Shown piece after piece: positions 12,901 to 25,800 of a DNA stretch of 64,000 nucleotides; the first letter of the stretch is position 1, and each line of letters begins with the position of its first letter. This DNA comes from Daphnia pulex (Eukaryota; Arthropoda; Branchiopoda; Diplostraca; Daphniidae), in the NCBI RefSeq assembly GCF_021134715.1, contig NC_060024.1:7812001-7876000 (forward strand), read 5' to 3'. Position numbers and translations under genes: made by a program. Under the pieces are notes generated by a model. That model worked only from the letters and a program-made list of their open reading frames with translations, was not told where the DNA came from and searched no databases.

Positions 12901-13240
12901 ATAAGGTCAAGCCTCGTGTAGGCCAAAGGCTCTCACACAACTCAAAGAAAAGAAGATTACCGCCATTTGTTTGAAATATATTTTTGAGTGGGGACACATG
13001 CTTCTCCCCCCCACACCTTGTTTGGCTTGTTATTGGCCAATCAATTTAAAATATTGTGTGACCCGTTTCTATCTTAGCGGCCATTCAAGTAAAATTATGT
13101 GTGACGGATCTACCTCAGCGTCCAATCATATTAAAAAGGTCGTCACTCTCTTTCTCTCAATAGCTCCTCAGCCGTCATAACTGAAAAAAATTCTCTCCAA
13201 CTCTCCAAATACTAGCAGAGAACCGAAAGGGACTCAAAAA
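9993..13240. other. Gene-free AT-rich region
   Basis: About 3.2 kb with no exon I can support. It contains a perfect 23-bp palindrome at 11531-11553, a CT microsatellite near 12724-12738 and several short unrecognised frames. A plus frame at 10520-10732 is open but shows no family signature. It is probably decayed repeat. Confidence 0.4.
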
Positions 13241-13246
13241 TCTTTT

Positions 13247-14263
13247 TAAAAAATAGGCAAGAAGAAGCAAAGAATACGGAGTACGCAGCTACGCCGAGAG
13301 GGGGTTTAACCGCCTAGGGTGGAGCCACCGCTAGCCGCTTCAGCACGGCCTCCGATATCGGACGAAAATTTGCCATCAGCCGCCCGTGCTCCCCACTTGC
13401 AAAGCATCCTGTCGATAGCTCGTCAGTCCTTTACAGCGGAAGAGCTAAGAGACGCCCTACGCCATTGCTATTACGGCGATTGTGATGACGGCCGGTAGAG
13501 GAGCCAGCGCTGGCCAGAACCAGGTCGGGATCTCCAATCCCGGTATCCAACCATTCAAGCTCAGTAGGAGAGTAAGGAGCCAGAAGCATCTCCGATCAGG
13601 TTGGTAGTGGACCTAGACAAAGACAACGAGGACGAGTGGGAGCCAGCCGGTGTAGCGGCTCCAAGAATCTGAATAATCCAGCCAGTAGAGGAAGAGGAGG
13701 ACGAAATTCATCTGTGCCTTCAGAGTCATATGACTTCAACTCAAAACTCATGATCCTTCGAACCGGTTCACGGGACTGAGAACGAAGACTAACCCAATCT
13801 TCTTGTTTCTTTTGCAGTGGAAAAAACCAACAGCTCCGTTCGGCCAGATTGTCAGTGCGATATCCCCGAAGCGTAGTGGGCTCAAGCGCTCCAGCAGGCC
13901 AAGGAAGCCTGTAAAGTCCTGGTTGATATACGAGACGCACACGGCGGCTTGGATCTCCCGGTTCGACGTCCCGTTTTTTAGTTGTTGGGCACGCAAGCCA
14001 CACACTCTTTCTTAGCCCGTCGTGCAAAGAACGAAGCAAGAGAAGCAGCTCCCAAACCGCGTAGAAACATAACAAAGCTAACACCGCACCTCCAAAGGGA
14101 GTTTGAAGAAGTGGAGGAGACACTGCGTCACAAAGCGCAGTTCGTAGAGGTCTATAAGACCACAGCTCATACCACTGCTAAGAGAAAGGCATTGGTGTAT
14201 AAGAAAGCTGCTCTTCTCGAAGATGAGCTTCGAGTTGTTAAGAGAACCAACAGCTGGCAGTAA
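13247..14263 (+). pseudogene. Degenerate copy of dispersed Pro-rich coding module
   Basis: Read on the plus strand across several frames, this GC-richer island encodes basic KKQRIRSTQLRREG, then RVEPPL and a Pro/Ala stretch, then ILSIARQSFTAEELRDALRH followed by CYYGD. Next come acidic blocks with EEEEDEIHLC, and a charged helix ending KRKALVYKKAALLEDELR. The same order recurs at 58.7-59.5 kb on the other strand (QRIKRAQLRKAG, WVEPPL, ILEIARRVLNVEQLAEALRP, YYGD). This copy has several stops and frameshifts. The composition (basic N-terminus, Pro-rich linker, helices) would fit a retroelement gag-like protein, but I see no reverse transcriptase attached, so the family is unnamed. Confidence 0.55.
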
Positions 14264-14900
14264 GGCGGCAGAGAAACGAAGCAAGACTAGCCGTACACTG
14301 CAACGCGGTAGCAGTTCGCACGCCACCAGCCTCCACAAAGGCCGGTAGAGTGGTCGAGCAACCTGGTCCAAAAATGCCATGTTGCACAAAGCACCAAGAT
14401 CTGTTGCAAGCAGTCTACCTCATGACACTACATCCGCTCCCACAGCCGAAGCAATCAGCGATGGCCCTATCCGGATCACACCGCTTTTTATTGTGACGCC
14501 ACTGCACAAAACGACTTCAAACACCCAACAACCTGCTCAGTCAGCCTCTACAGCTGGTAAGCTCCGTGAGCAACCGTAAAAAAAATAATGATAATTTTTC
14601 TAATCGGGTCAAACCCTAGAAGTAGCCCCTCCAGCATACCACGCCTATCAAGGGCCCTCTCTATTGCCTAGACGCTTAACAAGAGAGCGTAAAACATCAC
14701 GCCATCGGCACCTTCCTACGTTTTTCAACTATGAAAGGAAGGTCACGTGGCGATCCAACAAAACCAAGAAAAAAAGAGCTCAGCGCAGAACTTGGCCTTC
14801 AATTGGTCAAGGAGGGAAAAACCCTTCGCCCAGTGGTGGAGCGACTCCCTGAACCGCTCAGCCCAATTATCAAACAAGCCAAAGGTATTCAAATTTATCC
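14264..14900 (+). other. Possible continuation of repeat-derived coding island
   Basis: GC content stays raised and plus-strand open pieces (14379-14579 and 14664-14852, the latter rich in Arg/Lys and Thr) follow the module directly. They have no recognised domain. They may be the eroded 3' part of the same element. Confidence 0.25.
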
Positions 14901-14930
14901 GTCTATCTGAACTTTGATTAGATCTTGAGT

Positions 14931-15047
14931 AATTGAAGGGTTGCTGTTTAGAAACTATATAATCAGCTATGTTTTGGTTCTCTCTGCCCCTTTTTTGTTT
15001 TCATCAGCTGTCAGTTTCCCTTGTTTTTAAACAGCATCCCTTCAATT
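14931..15047. repeat. Short hairpin with 19-bp inverted ends
   Basis: aattgaagggttgctgttta at the left end is matched in inverse by aaacagcatcccttcaatt at the right end with one mismatch, enclosing about 80 bp. The size and shape fit a very short MITE. No clear target duplication is visible. Confidence 0.45.
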
Positions 15048-15474
15048 ACTGCTTCGAACGTCGACATTCCAAACTTAAATTTCTACATTATGACTTGGAG
15101 AATATTTTTCCGTGATAATTTTAAAATATTTTACTATAAATAAACTTACTTTTTGTTAAGTACATTTATGATCATACCTGTCTAAGTATTAAAAATAAAT
15201 GTTTTAAATCCCATTACATATAAATGTGCCAAAGAGGCTATTCACGTTGCGGGTTCACGAGTCAATAGTTTCGATGTCCACCATTTTCTGCCGTTGTTTT
15301 GGTTGTCTGTATCGACTGAAAGTGTGTTTTCCCAATACAAATTGGATTTTGTGAATCAGTGTGTTATTTTTTTTTATTTTTTTTTGTGTCAGTTAATTGC
15401 TACGTATCGCGGAGAGCGCAAAGAAATCCATAAACTCGGATTTTTTTGCGCTCTCCTTATTTTCTTTGCGCCCT
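15048..15474. other. Intergenic, flank of inverted repeat
   Basis: AT-rich. From about 15410 it carries the phrase gagagcgcaaagaaatccat, which recurs inside both arms of the following inverted repeat. A decayed fragment of the same element therefore adjoins it. Confidence 0.35.
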
Positions 15475-16243
15475 CTTTATTTTCCGTAGCCTGTAATATC
15501 CCGTAGACTCTGCAAGGTGAGGTGGACGTGTGTGTGTGAGGAGAGCGCAAAGAAATCCATCAAAAGGAAAAAAAAATGTGGAACTTGCCACCAGGGGGGA
15601 TTTTGGGAGGATAGTTTCCCATCTGCGAGTGTCAATGCCCGGCAGAAATTGTCGATCAAGTTTGCGACCGTTGATTAAGTTCCCGGAATCATCAAGTGTA
15701 CATCCTATCATCGAGTAACTGAGATCGCGGCGGCTGTGGATCAAGTGTTTCTGGCGGGACATTTCAATTGCCATATGTATACAGAAAGAGAATACTGAGG
15801 AATAGGTTTTGTGATCATCGCCGAAAATGGCGAAAGCATCCAGAAAAGAAATCTATACACTATCATCAGTCGCACTGGACAGTGGCTGTCGTGTATACTG
15901 TTGCTGTTGATATAGAATACCGTCATTATCGTCTCCTACCCATTATGGCAAGTGAAATGTCCCGGCAGAAACAATTGATTCACAGGCCCCGCGATCGCAG
16001 TTACTCGATGATACGTTGTACACTTGATGATTCCGGGAACTTGATCAACGGTCGCAAACTTGATCGACGATTTCTGCCGGACATTGACACTCGCAGATGG
16101 GTAACTATCCTCCCAAAATCCCCTGGTGGCAAGTTCCAATTTTTGTTTTCTTTTTATGGATTTCTTTGCGCTCTCCTCACACACACACACGTCCACCTCA
16201 CCTTGCAGAGTCTACCGGGTATTACAGATTACGGAAAATAAAG
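15475..16243. repeat. Inverted repeat, 300-bp arms (foldback/MITE-like)
   Basis: Arm 15475-15774 is the reverse complement of arm 15944-16243 with scattered mismatches. The outer ends are ctttattttccgta and tacggaaaataaag, and the spacer is about 170 bp. Landmarks in both arms include gactctgcaaggtgaggtggac, a short TG/CA run and ggagagcgcaaagaaatccat. Open frames in the arms are mirror images of each other and have no domain, so I treat the unit as a non-coding foldback element. No transposase and no clean target duplication are visible. Confidence 0.75.
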
Positions 16244-16527
16244 ATTTTTATAAATGTACAGGGCTGGCGGACAGAAATATTCCATATACAAATAAAAAAC
16301 AACACATAACAGAAACTAGTACTAATTAAGCTACGTGATGCGCAACCATCGATAATGTATTAATGTCCTCTTCTATTCTGGATGTTGTTAAAAAAAGTAG
16401 TTGTACATAGCAGGGAGAGAGAGTATGTCTGTATTATTTTTGGTTGAAGATGAAGAGGGGGGACTTTTTTTGTCTTATTTTCCCGTCAGGCTTAGTTGGA
16501 CACTAAGTTTGATGTTCACTCGCCATC

Positions 16528-18854
16528 CTAGCTGCTGCTATTTTGGCCTGACCAAGAGCTTTTTTCAACTTTTCCTTCCGATTCAAGAATTTGTTCTGTT
16601 TTGACCAAATTTAGAATTTCAGTCATTTGCTTTGGGGTAATCTGGAATTTTTCATCACTCAGCAACTCAATCACCTTGAAACAAAAATGTACTATTATGA
16701 AAGAAAACGAAATGTATAAAAGTTGTGACAAAATACCTTCATGAGATCATCAACTTTCACGACACTATCACAATCTTGGTCTATCTGACCAAGGAGTTGC
16801 ACAATTTGTTGGAGATTAGCCGAATTTTCAACGACTCGCAGTTTTCTTACTGAAGCAATTAATTCTTCAATGGAGACGATCTCTTGAACTCCAGCAACTT
16901 TTTCTCGTTTTCCTTCTAAGCGATCTACTGTGCCATCAAGTTGATGGATCATGCGACTAACAGTGAGGAAAAGGCGTCGGGCTGCTTTGGATTCACGAAG
17001 AACAAAACGTTGACCTCCTGGTGCCTGCTGAGTATCAGAAGAATCAAAAAAATCTTTCAATTCCTCTAAGTCTTCCTGGTAATCCGCCATTTCTTCTTTA
17101 AGCTCTGTTAGTTCTTCTTTCTCAACTAAGAGTCGTTTGCGTTGGATACCGATGCTTTTAAGGGCGTTCTCTAAGACGGCGACATCAGCAGAAGTCAATT
17201 GGTCGTCAGTAGCTGAAGCTGGTGTCAACACCTTAGCTTTATCTAAATAAGGAAAAGCGTTAAAGTCTGTCACTGAAAACTGAAACTTATAAAATAAGAG
17301 AAAATAAAATTCGTAAAAGTATGTAAGTTGCCAAAATCACCTTGAATCACTGGAGCTAAACCTGCTAGCAACTCTGAGGCTGAGGTTGGTGACAGAAGAG
17401 CTGTGACTGGAAATGGTTTGATGACATTTTCTTTGCGCTCTTCTTCGATCATAGCTTCTTGTAATTTAACAGCCAGAATACGCACTTCGTTGTCGATCTT
17501 ACCACGACGTTGACTGATTGCGTCGCATGTTTGCGCGACTACAGACTCCGGAAGCGAGGCGATTGCTACCTTTAGCTGATCAGCGGTAGTATCGCTATCC
17601 GGCAGATAGAGGGCACGAGAGAGAAGCATTAACGACGGAGGAACTTTTTCGTTCAGACTCAGATCAAGCCATTGAAGCAATTGAGACTTGAGACGGATCT
17701 CGCTAACTCCTAATGCTCTCATGCCGCGAACTCGACAAGCTGCTTGTAGTTCATTGACGGTCAGAGAGTCGATGCCTTCCTTTTGTATCACCTTGTCGTC
17801 AGCGGCCAAGCTTCGAAGCCTCATCCTCAGCAGAAAACGAAGAATGCTGTTAGGTCCCAGTGTAGAGATCTCCAGCACACGACACAGAGCTAGTAGTTGG
17901 GGCCGTGACAAAGAATCCAGAGTTATTTCAACTTCGAAAAGTTTAGAGAAGCGCAGAATCTCTTCATTGGACGCTTGTTGTCCTGAGCTACGAATTTTGA
18001 TGCAAAACTCTGCAAATTCCTTAGCAGTATAGCTCTGACGTCTGCTTCCCACTGTGCGTTTCAACGCCATTTCATCCAGTGTTTTTTGTAAAAACTTTGC
18101 CATTTCCAGTTTAACTTTTAACGATTTTTTCATTTTTGCTTCTTGTTCGTTTGCGGTTTGAAAGGTTGATGGCAGCATATTTGGGAAAAGCTTCAGGAAG
18201 ATAGGAAGAGTAAATTCCATAAAGGGAACTATAACGAAGACAGAGAAAGGCACAAGTCGAAAAACGTCCGCTGATGTTCTGACAAGTTGTTTCTTCTCCC
18301 TTCGTGTAAGCGAATCACCTTTCACTAGACGCCAAAGAAATTTCCATGAGATCTTGATATCAATGAACAGAAGCCGAAATCCATGATAATAATGTTTTAC
18401 TTCATTCACAATCCTTTTTCCTATGGAAGGGTTCCGTACTACAGCTGTTAAGGATTGCTGCTGAGTATCAGCTGTTTTTGTTTCTTCCTTTATCTTCAGA
18501 TCATTTTTGAGGGCCAGTACTGATTCTTCAACCATCGAAGAAGGCTTGAGTGGATCATTATCCCATTTGGTGTAAGTTGATTGTATGTAACAATACTGAA
18601 GAACCATAACCTCAGACTTCACACAAAGAAATTTCTTTTGAACACTCACTGGAAGCAATGCCCTGTTAGTCATATTACAATAGGAATAAGGTAACTTTAA
18701 CTGTAGTCGCTGTCCATTCTGACAACAGAACAATCCATTATGGGCCGTAACCTGTTATAAAATACTCTATTTGATTATTTCAATCAGATTAATATATTTT
18801 TGAAATGTTTACCTGGAGTCTCCGATGAAAATTGTTGAGGATCAGAATGAGCAT
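16528..18854 (-). CDS. Letm1: LETM1 mitochondrial inner-membrane protein
   Basis: LETM1 is an inner-mitochondrial-membrane protein of K+/H+ and Ca2+ homeostasis and cristae shape. Four exons (18813-18854, 17341-18751, 16737-17272, 16528-16674) join in phase to 711 codons, close to the animal family length of about 740. The start at 18854 gives MLILILNNFHRRLQ, a hydrophobic/basic presequence; the next in-frame ATG is at 18673. Diagnostic blocks follow in order: VKHYYHGFRLL, SLTRREKKQLVR with the single membrane segment FRLVPFSVFVIVPFMEF, LFPNMLPSTF, the ribosome-binding-like LETM domain (SNEEILRFSKLFE, SRPQLLALCRVL, ELQAACRVRGMRALGVSE), a coiled coil and a degenerate EF-hand region with DQDCDSVVKVDDLMK. 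The frame is intact. Liprin-beta lies about 1 kb upstream on the same strand. Confidence 0.95.
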
Positions 18855-19893
18855 CCTAGTATACTTTAAATGAAAGGCAGAATGAACTGAACAAGCAGAC
18901 TAAAATCTGGCAGAGCTGGGGGTATGATGATTGGTGAACAGCACAACAACAATGGAACATCTTACTAGTCAGAGTGATAAATAATAAGTACGAATAATCA
19001 TATAGCTCTGTAGTAAAGGAATTAATGGAATGCAATTATTCTATCCTAGCTCTGCCGGCTATGCCAATCCGTTTTACCGCAATAATAAAAAAAAAAAGTT
19101 GTCTGCTCCTCTTTTTCTTTTTGCGACCCGTAGCCATCTAGCGCTCGGAATCGATTGTAAAACAAAAGACCGCGATTTTTTTGAAGTTATATTTACTTGA
19201 TATTTTAACCAGATAAATACACAAATATATACATGCACAAACACACAAATCAATGCATCACTTCTAGTGGATTTAATTAGAAAAAGTTTTAAATTAGTAC
19301 CATAGACGTTTTAAAAAATTGTCAAAATTAAAGAAATTCCTCATCTTTATAGTTCTTTACTGTTGTTGGCAAACCATTATTGGCAAACTCCAAAAAAAAC
19401 GACGGTAGCAAGAAATTTTTCATTCACTCATTTTCATCGTGACAACTTCCGGTACCGCAAAGTTAGAAAAAATGGAGTAACTAACTGAGCATTCTTGCTA
19501 TGCAAATCATCGTTAAAATATGAACTCTTTATAACTAGGAAAAAGCCAACACATCTTAGAAAATTAGAATGTTGGATAAAATTAATTTTGAGAGTAACGT
19601 TGTAACAAATTGAAAGGTTTGTTTAAAATGTATTCTTTGTATTTGATTGATTGCGTAGATTGAGAGACCATATTAAAGAACAATTGGGACGAAACGCAGC
19701 TTTACTTTTTCAAGCCAAAAAGTGACATCGCCTCGAAGGCGACCGCATACGCCACATCCTTCTTTAGCTAATGCAAAAGGATCTGGATGAAAATCTTAAT
19801 CGATTATAGTAAAGCTGCTTAAATTTTTCGCTACGGCTGTAGCTTCTGCTGCATTTTTGTATTGTCAAGACGATAAATTCAATCGACTGCCCT
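18855..19893. other. Intergenic between LETM1 and liprin-beta
   Basis: Holds the LETM1 upstream region and the liprin-beta 3' end (possible UTR). AT-rich with no TATA box close to the LETM1 start and no further gene seen. Confidence 0.4.
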
Positions 19894-22800
19894 TCACAAG
19901 TCGGTCGATTTGGTCATAGGAGACTATTATGAAATTTTAAAATCAATAAGTTATGTTTAGTGCCGTAGTGAGAATTACAAATGACCAATTACCTTTGGGG
20001 AAGAGGTTTTGTCATTATCTAGATCGGACGAATCGAAAGGTGGGCAAACCCAATCATCAGAATCAAATTCGTCCGGTTTTCCCTTGCGGCGTTTTAACGT
20101 GAACTGTGATTTCTTTATGATCTGTAAAGTAAAAAAACCCAAAAAATTACAGAAACACTTTCAATGATAAAAACGAATAAATAACAAACTGACTTTGACT
20201 TTGGCAACAGGAGTCAGAGGAGGATAGGCCGATGAAGTTTCCATTTCACGTTTTGCTTGCACCACTTCCCGACCGACCAATTGATTAAAATGCGTGGCCA
20301 AATGCCGACGTAGCAGCGTCTTACCCTGAGGAATTGACAATAACGTGGCCAGCAGCTCGGCATTAAAGCGAGCCTCGTGCACCAACAAACCACCATGGAC
20401 ACCTTCAAAAGTGCAAAAATCGTTAGGTCACTCTTACAGAAGCTTATGCCAGAACATCCACGTCATACCAGATCCCCTCATGTTTGGAGCGTACTCGGAC
20501 AAATCGACAGCTCTGAGCCATTCCATGACGCGGTGATTCGTCCAAACGGCAACTTGACCGGGCGTCGGATGAGCCGGATCTTCGGGAACCGAACGCCGTT
20601 GCAAACAACTCGGGTTGTAATCGTTCAAGCGCAAGACTTGGATTCCACGCCGGATGCAGATGAGGTGAAGCAGGTTCGTCACTTTTAGGTGGGTGCAAAG
20701 GTCGTCGACCGACAGCAAATGAAGCATTCGGCCATCCACTCGACACTCGAGGAACGCATCTTTGTACTGTGGCAAGCCGATATCATCTAGCCAACGAACG
20801 GCCCACTGATGGTCCAATTTTCCGGCGTGCTTCAGCAAATCTATTCAAGTAAGACACGGAATAAAGAAAAGTAGTTGGAAAGATACCCCCAAGATCTCTC
20901 GTACCCGGGAGGATTGGTACAAGTGACATAGGATCCTGAGCTCGGCCTTTAGCTTCTAGGGCAAGGATGAGCTTTTTCTTGTGCAGCGGATGTTTGATGG
21001 ACAACTCCTTTTCAATCTCGGCCACTGGAACTTCTAGCAATTGTTGGCCACGACAACCCCAGCGCTGTACTTCGCTCACGTACAAGTGTAATCCCATGTC
21101 GTGAAGCCAAGAAGCAATGTCGTCGCTGGACCACTGCGGGAAGGGAAGCTCAGATCTAAATGATTCGTGAAGTCATGATCAGTAAGTAACACTCGAGATG
21201 AAAATCGACGGAAAATCATAGAACATACTCCTGGATAGGTTTGATGGTTTCAGCAGGACCTGGAGATCCATTTTTCCAGCCTAAACGTGGCCCCGCTGTT
21301 GCCCGAAGCGTACCCCCACGACGGAAATCTTCGGTTGAAAGAGGTGTCGACGGATCACCTTCAAGAGCGCCGGAATTAGCCCGTTTTAATCTTAGTAAAG
21401 CAAAAAAATAAACATTAATAATAAATAAATAATTCATTGCAACTTTCAACTTTGAACGTTCCAACAAATTTTAGCTGATCGAGTATTTACTTATCGAAAA
21501 TTTTCTTAAGACTTCCACGCGGCTGCTTTGAGAAGCTGTTGAGCGATGGTGAATGCGGTGATGTGGGACTGTTGAACGATGACTCAGCCATCACATCATC
21601 CCGTTCTGCCGAACTGGCCGCCTCATCTTGAAGACGTTTTTGCTCCGTTTCAGCTGTGAGTTATTTTTTTTTTTTAAGAAAATGATATTAGCGATCAATA
21701 TAGATGTGATCAAGACATGGTTGGCGATTGAGGCACGAAAACAATCACAAACATGCATTCGACCATGCAAACAACAAAAACAACAACACAAGCGGCCATG
21801 CTTTACGGAGGAACGAGCATCGATGACTAACTGGGAAGCTGAGAAGCGCCAGACAGAATAAAAAATGGAATAAAGACAACAATAATTTAAAAAAAAAAAA
21901 AAGTAGAAAAAAAAATCGGAACTGCTAAACATCACTCGCTTCCGGTGAACGGATATTTCTGACTACAAAGGCAAGCCAACGAAAAATAAAAATTGCCATT
22001 CGGTGAGTGAGAATGATTCTCTCTGTTTAACCTAGATTTGGGGCCGAAGTGCTGCGTTTGCTGTTGACGCGGAGCGAGGGGAGCTGAAAATGTTTACCAA
22101 ACACCACGGCACGTTTGTTGGCCGTTACTGGCGGGCTGTTGCCTGCCGACGACAGACTGTTGTTGTTATTGTTATGATGGCTGTTTGTGCTGGTCTGACG
22201 AGGTAGGGAATTGTAGGCATCCTGATCCAATTTGCGGAAGGCGCTGGCAGGAGGAGTCTGGCCCGACGAAAATAACAAACAATGGAGCAGACATATTTCA
22301 ACTAGTACACGACAAGAGAAAATCAGCTTCTCTCACTACCTTGGGCGATTGCATATAGGAAGGTCGCGGCGAATCCGACACCTGATGCGACTGGCTCGAC
22401 TGTAAAGACGACGCCGAATTGGCTGAGAGCAAAGCCTGCGGAAGTCGCCCGGTAATTGGGTAGAAGTCGATCGTTGATTATTTCGATAAGATTTCGAAAA
22501 AACAAACAAACATTACCCGACGTGGAAGTTCGGCTGTGGCACTGCCTGGATGGCGAGGCGGAGTGCCCACAACGGAAGCTGGAGAGGTGGCGTTACTCCT
22601 CAAATTCATTGATTGCAAATTTTCCAACATGTCCTGTTCACGAAATAAAAATAGATTGCATTGGATATCGGGGTTATCTCAATTTTAAATTGAATACCTT
22701 TTTATTAAATCCAGGCCCCAGTGTGGCCCCACAGAGAGTGTAACACTGTGAGATATTAAATTGATTTTTAATTGGACAAAATATTTGTAGGAAACAACTG

Positions 22801-25800
22801 ATTTCACCTGGCTGACCAAAGTGATCATGTCTTGTTCACTCCGCTTTAACTGTCCCCGCAAGTCCATATTGTCCTTCTCCACGGCGGCATACCTCAACTT
22901 CAGGCCGGAAATGTCGCTGAGCAACTCCAGTTGGCGGGTTTCGGCAGCCGAACGCGACAACATTTCCTAGTGGTTCATGACATGGCTCTGTGTTGGTCAA
23001 ATGAAAAATTTGTAAGAAACGTCACAATTGTATTCACCTTTTGAAGGTTATCTTCTGCTTTCTGCAATTGGAAGGCCCTGTCAGAAAGAGTCCTCTCCAA
23101 ATCCGCAATTTTGTCAGTCTGGGCTTCTATCTGGTCCATCAGGATCGAGACTTGCATCTGCAGAGAATCTTTATCGCCTTCCAGTCGTTGGAGGCGCTCG
23201 TCCATCTCCGGCTGTAAATAGACACAAAACCAACACAAAAAAGGTGACATGAAATCCGGTGAAAGGGAGAAAGAAGATGTTCATAAATTTCTGTTTTTAT
23301 TCCTTTCGGAAAACATCAACAAAAAGGCCGACGCTGTCAGACATTTCTAGAGCAATGGGAGGGAGGCTAAGACGAGCTAAGCTGCTTATTAACCGACTCT
23401 CATTTGGGAGATCCATCCAGTTTTTTTTTTTTTTTTTGGGGGGGGGGGGAGAATTTTTTCATGATGGATGGATGGATGGATGGATTCATTTTATTTTGAT
23501 TGGTAAACCTGACAAGGGACGGGCGGTGTCTGGCAACAACAGCACGAGGAACGTTGCTGCTGCATGGCTGGATACATTTCGGCGGGCGGGTAGAGCCACG
23601 GAGACGGAGAAGTCGACCAAGGCGGAGGAGGACACCATCCGGAAGCGTGAGTGGGATGCGGATGCGAACGATCGAGACTGTACGTCTGCTGGACGTGGTA
23701 GTGATGCGGCGTCGGATGAGGATGGCACGAACGGCGACCGTGTGCCCTTTCGACGCTCGACCGGCTGGACGGGCGTCGATGACGGCTGGACAATTCGGCT
23801 TCGCTCTTCCCGCTGGGCAAATTCTTCCGTCGGATGACTAACTCTTCATCACTGCTGCTAGTGCTGCTACTATGATTGCTGATACTTGACTTGGAGTTGG
23901 CGTGATGGCGCATCTTGGGAGCGGCCCGTCCGGGTTTCTTCTTAGTGACTGCGGTGGTAAACATGACGGGCGCGTAATGCTTTCTGCCCTGCTGGGCCGA
24001 GCCGTTGATTGAATCCGCTTTCCTAGTTGAAGGTTTCACTTTTAACGAGAGGCCTCATCAAAAAGTCGTTAGGTCTCCAACCAGATTGCTAGAGTGCTGA
24101 CGGAAATAACGGGACGAGCACGGCCAACTGCACGTCGACCCGTGTCAAATGAAACACCACAGCGACCACACCACAAAGAAGTCAATCCCCAATTGTGGGG
24201 GAAAAAAAGGGCGAGAGAAAAGGGGATAGCATATGGGCCTGCACGATGGCCATACACATTCGAGCCGATCAGTCGATCCGCAATAGACCGCACGAACTGA
24301 ACGAACGGCCGCGTCTGGCCGGACTGGATCGGTCTGTCTCACCACTACGCCACACACACACACACACACGCCCAAGACTTTTTTCTTTTTTGTTATTCCT
24401 TCTTCTTTTTTTCTAGTTCACCATTTTCGGGCGAACGCATCCGCATGTGTTGAAGAGCGGGGGAGGGAATTGAAGAAGCCAGTGGGATCTGGCATTGCAG
24501 CGCTGTTGTATGTCGACGGAAACGACAGCCAACAAAGTTTTGAAGAGGGGGAAAATAACGCAACGAGATAAGGCCGAAAGCAAGTCTGGTATTGGGTTTT
24601 AAATTTAGAACCACTCCGGTCTCTCGGAAGGTGAAGACGTTTCAGAGGAGAGTAAGAATAAGGGGAATGGCTGCTGGGTGGGGGAGGGGAGGGCAAGAGA
24701 AAAGGGAGTCGACGTGTATATACTACACGTTTGAAACACGCATATATAACCGAGCCGGCTCATTCTTTGAATAGTCTTGCCCCCTTTATCCACAATCAAC
24801 GCTTTTTGAGTGACCTAGACTCGTCCATGAAATTCACTAGCTCTTGTCTTCCAGCGGAATTCCGGAATCTTTGAGGGGGGTCTCTCTCTTTATGTTTGTA
24901 ACCACACCAACCAATTGTCTTCTCGAGCGTCGCCCCACAAGTTTCAACAGTTCCAGTCACCCGTAGCCACCCGAAAACGGCGAGTACTCGGCAGATAGAG
25001 AGAGAGAGGAGAGATCGGAGCCGACTGTCCGGAATTAGACATTCTCCGTCGCCGGCAGACCGTTGAAAAAGAGAGAAATAGTTTTCAATTTTCATTATTC
25101 CCGCATCATTCAAAGAGTGCGTGCGTCGTCAATCTGGTGCCAACAAGATACGAAGTTTCCCCTACTCCTACTCCATCGACCTGGAACTGACAAGAGGAAA
25201 AGGGAGGAGCATTTTCGACGGTGGAAATGGCACGATCCCGACCTGGGTTGGCTGACGCGCGGCAATTTCAAAAAGGACCCAGTCTTTTGAATGAAATCGT
25301 AAAAAAAGACACAAAGCTCAGCTGCAAGGATAGTGTTCCAACAAAAACAAAATATCCTTTCTCTCTCTCTCTCTTTTTCTCTGTCCTGAAATAACTTTTA
25401 AATGTCGCCCTTCTTTCTTCCCTTTTTTCGTTTTTGAGTGACTAACGATACACAATATACATTCACGGGGCGGCCCGGTGTCACGCCACCGACCCATTAC
25501 GGCCCACTTAATAGGAAGACTGGAATAAGCGAACCAGATTTGGCCATCACGCTATACATCCCACAATCGAAATGTGAGTCATTTTGATATAGCAAAATTA
25601 ATCAAAACTCTTAAAGCCAGCTGTTATTTCTTCCCCCCAAAACAAAACGACTACGACTGGTAGATGCATCAAAAAGAGGTCAAAGTAAATTAATTTTAAA
25701 AAAGGAAAAGACAACCCAAAAAAAACGTGTGGGTGTGGCGTGAAAAATAACGAGATGGTGCCCGTATTCAACGCCCTCCCGCGGTGCCAAAGTGACGCCC

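Noticed and set aside
13596-14123. 175-codon minus-strand frame in the 13-14 kb island
   Set aside because: The plus strand carries the sequence shared with 58.7 kb; the minus frame has no counterpart there.
15768-16241. 157-codon frame inside the 300-bp-arm inverted repeat
   Set aside because: Each arm gives mirror frames of the same DNA and there is no domain; treated as non-coding.
23464-23484. GGAT tandem repeat as satellite DNA
   Set aside because: Only about five units; an ordinary intronic microsatellite.
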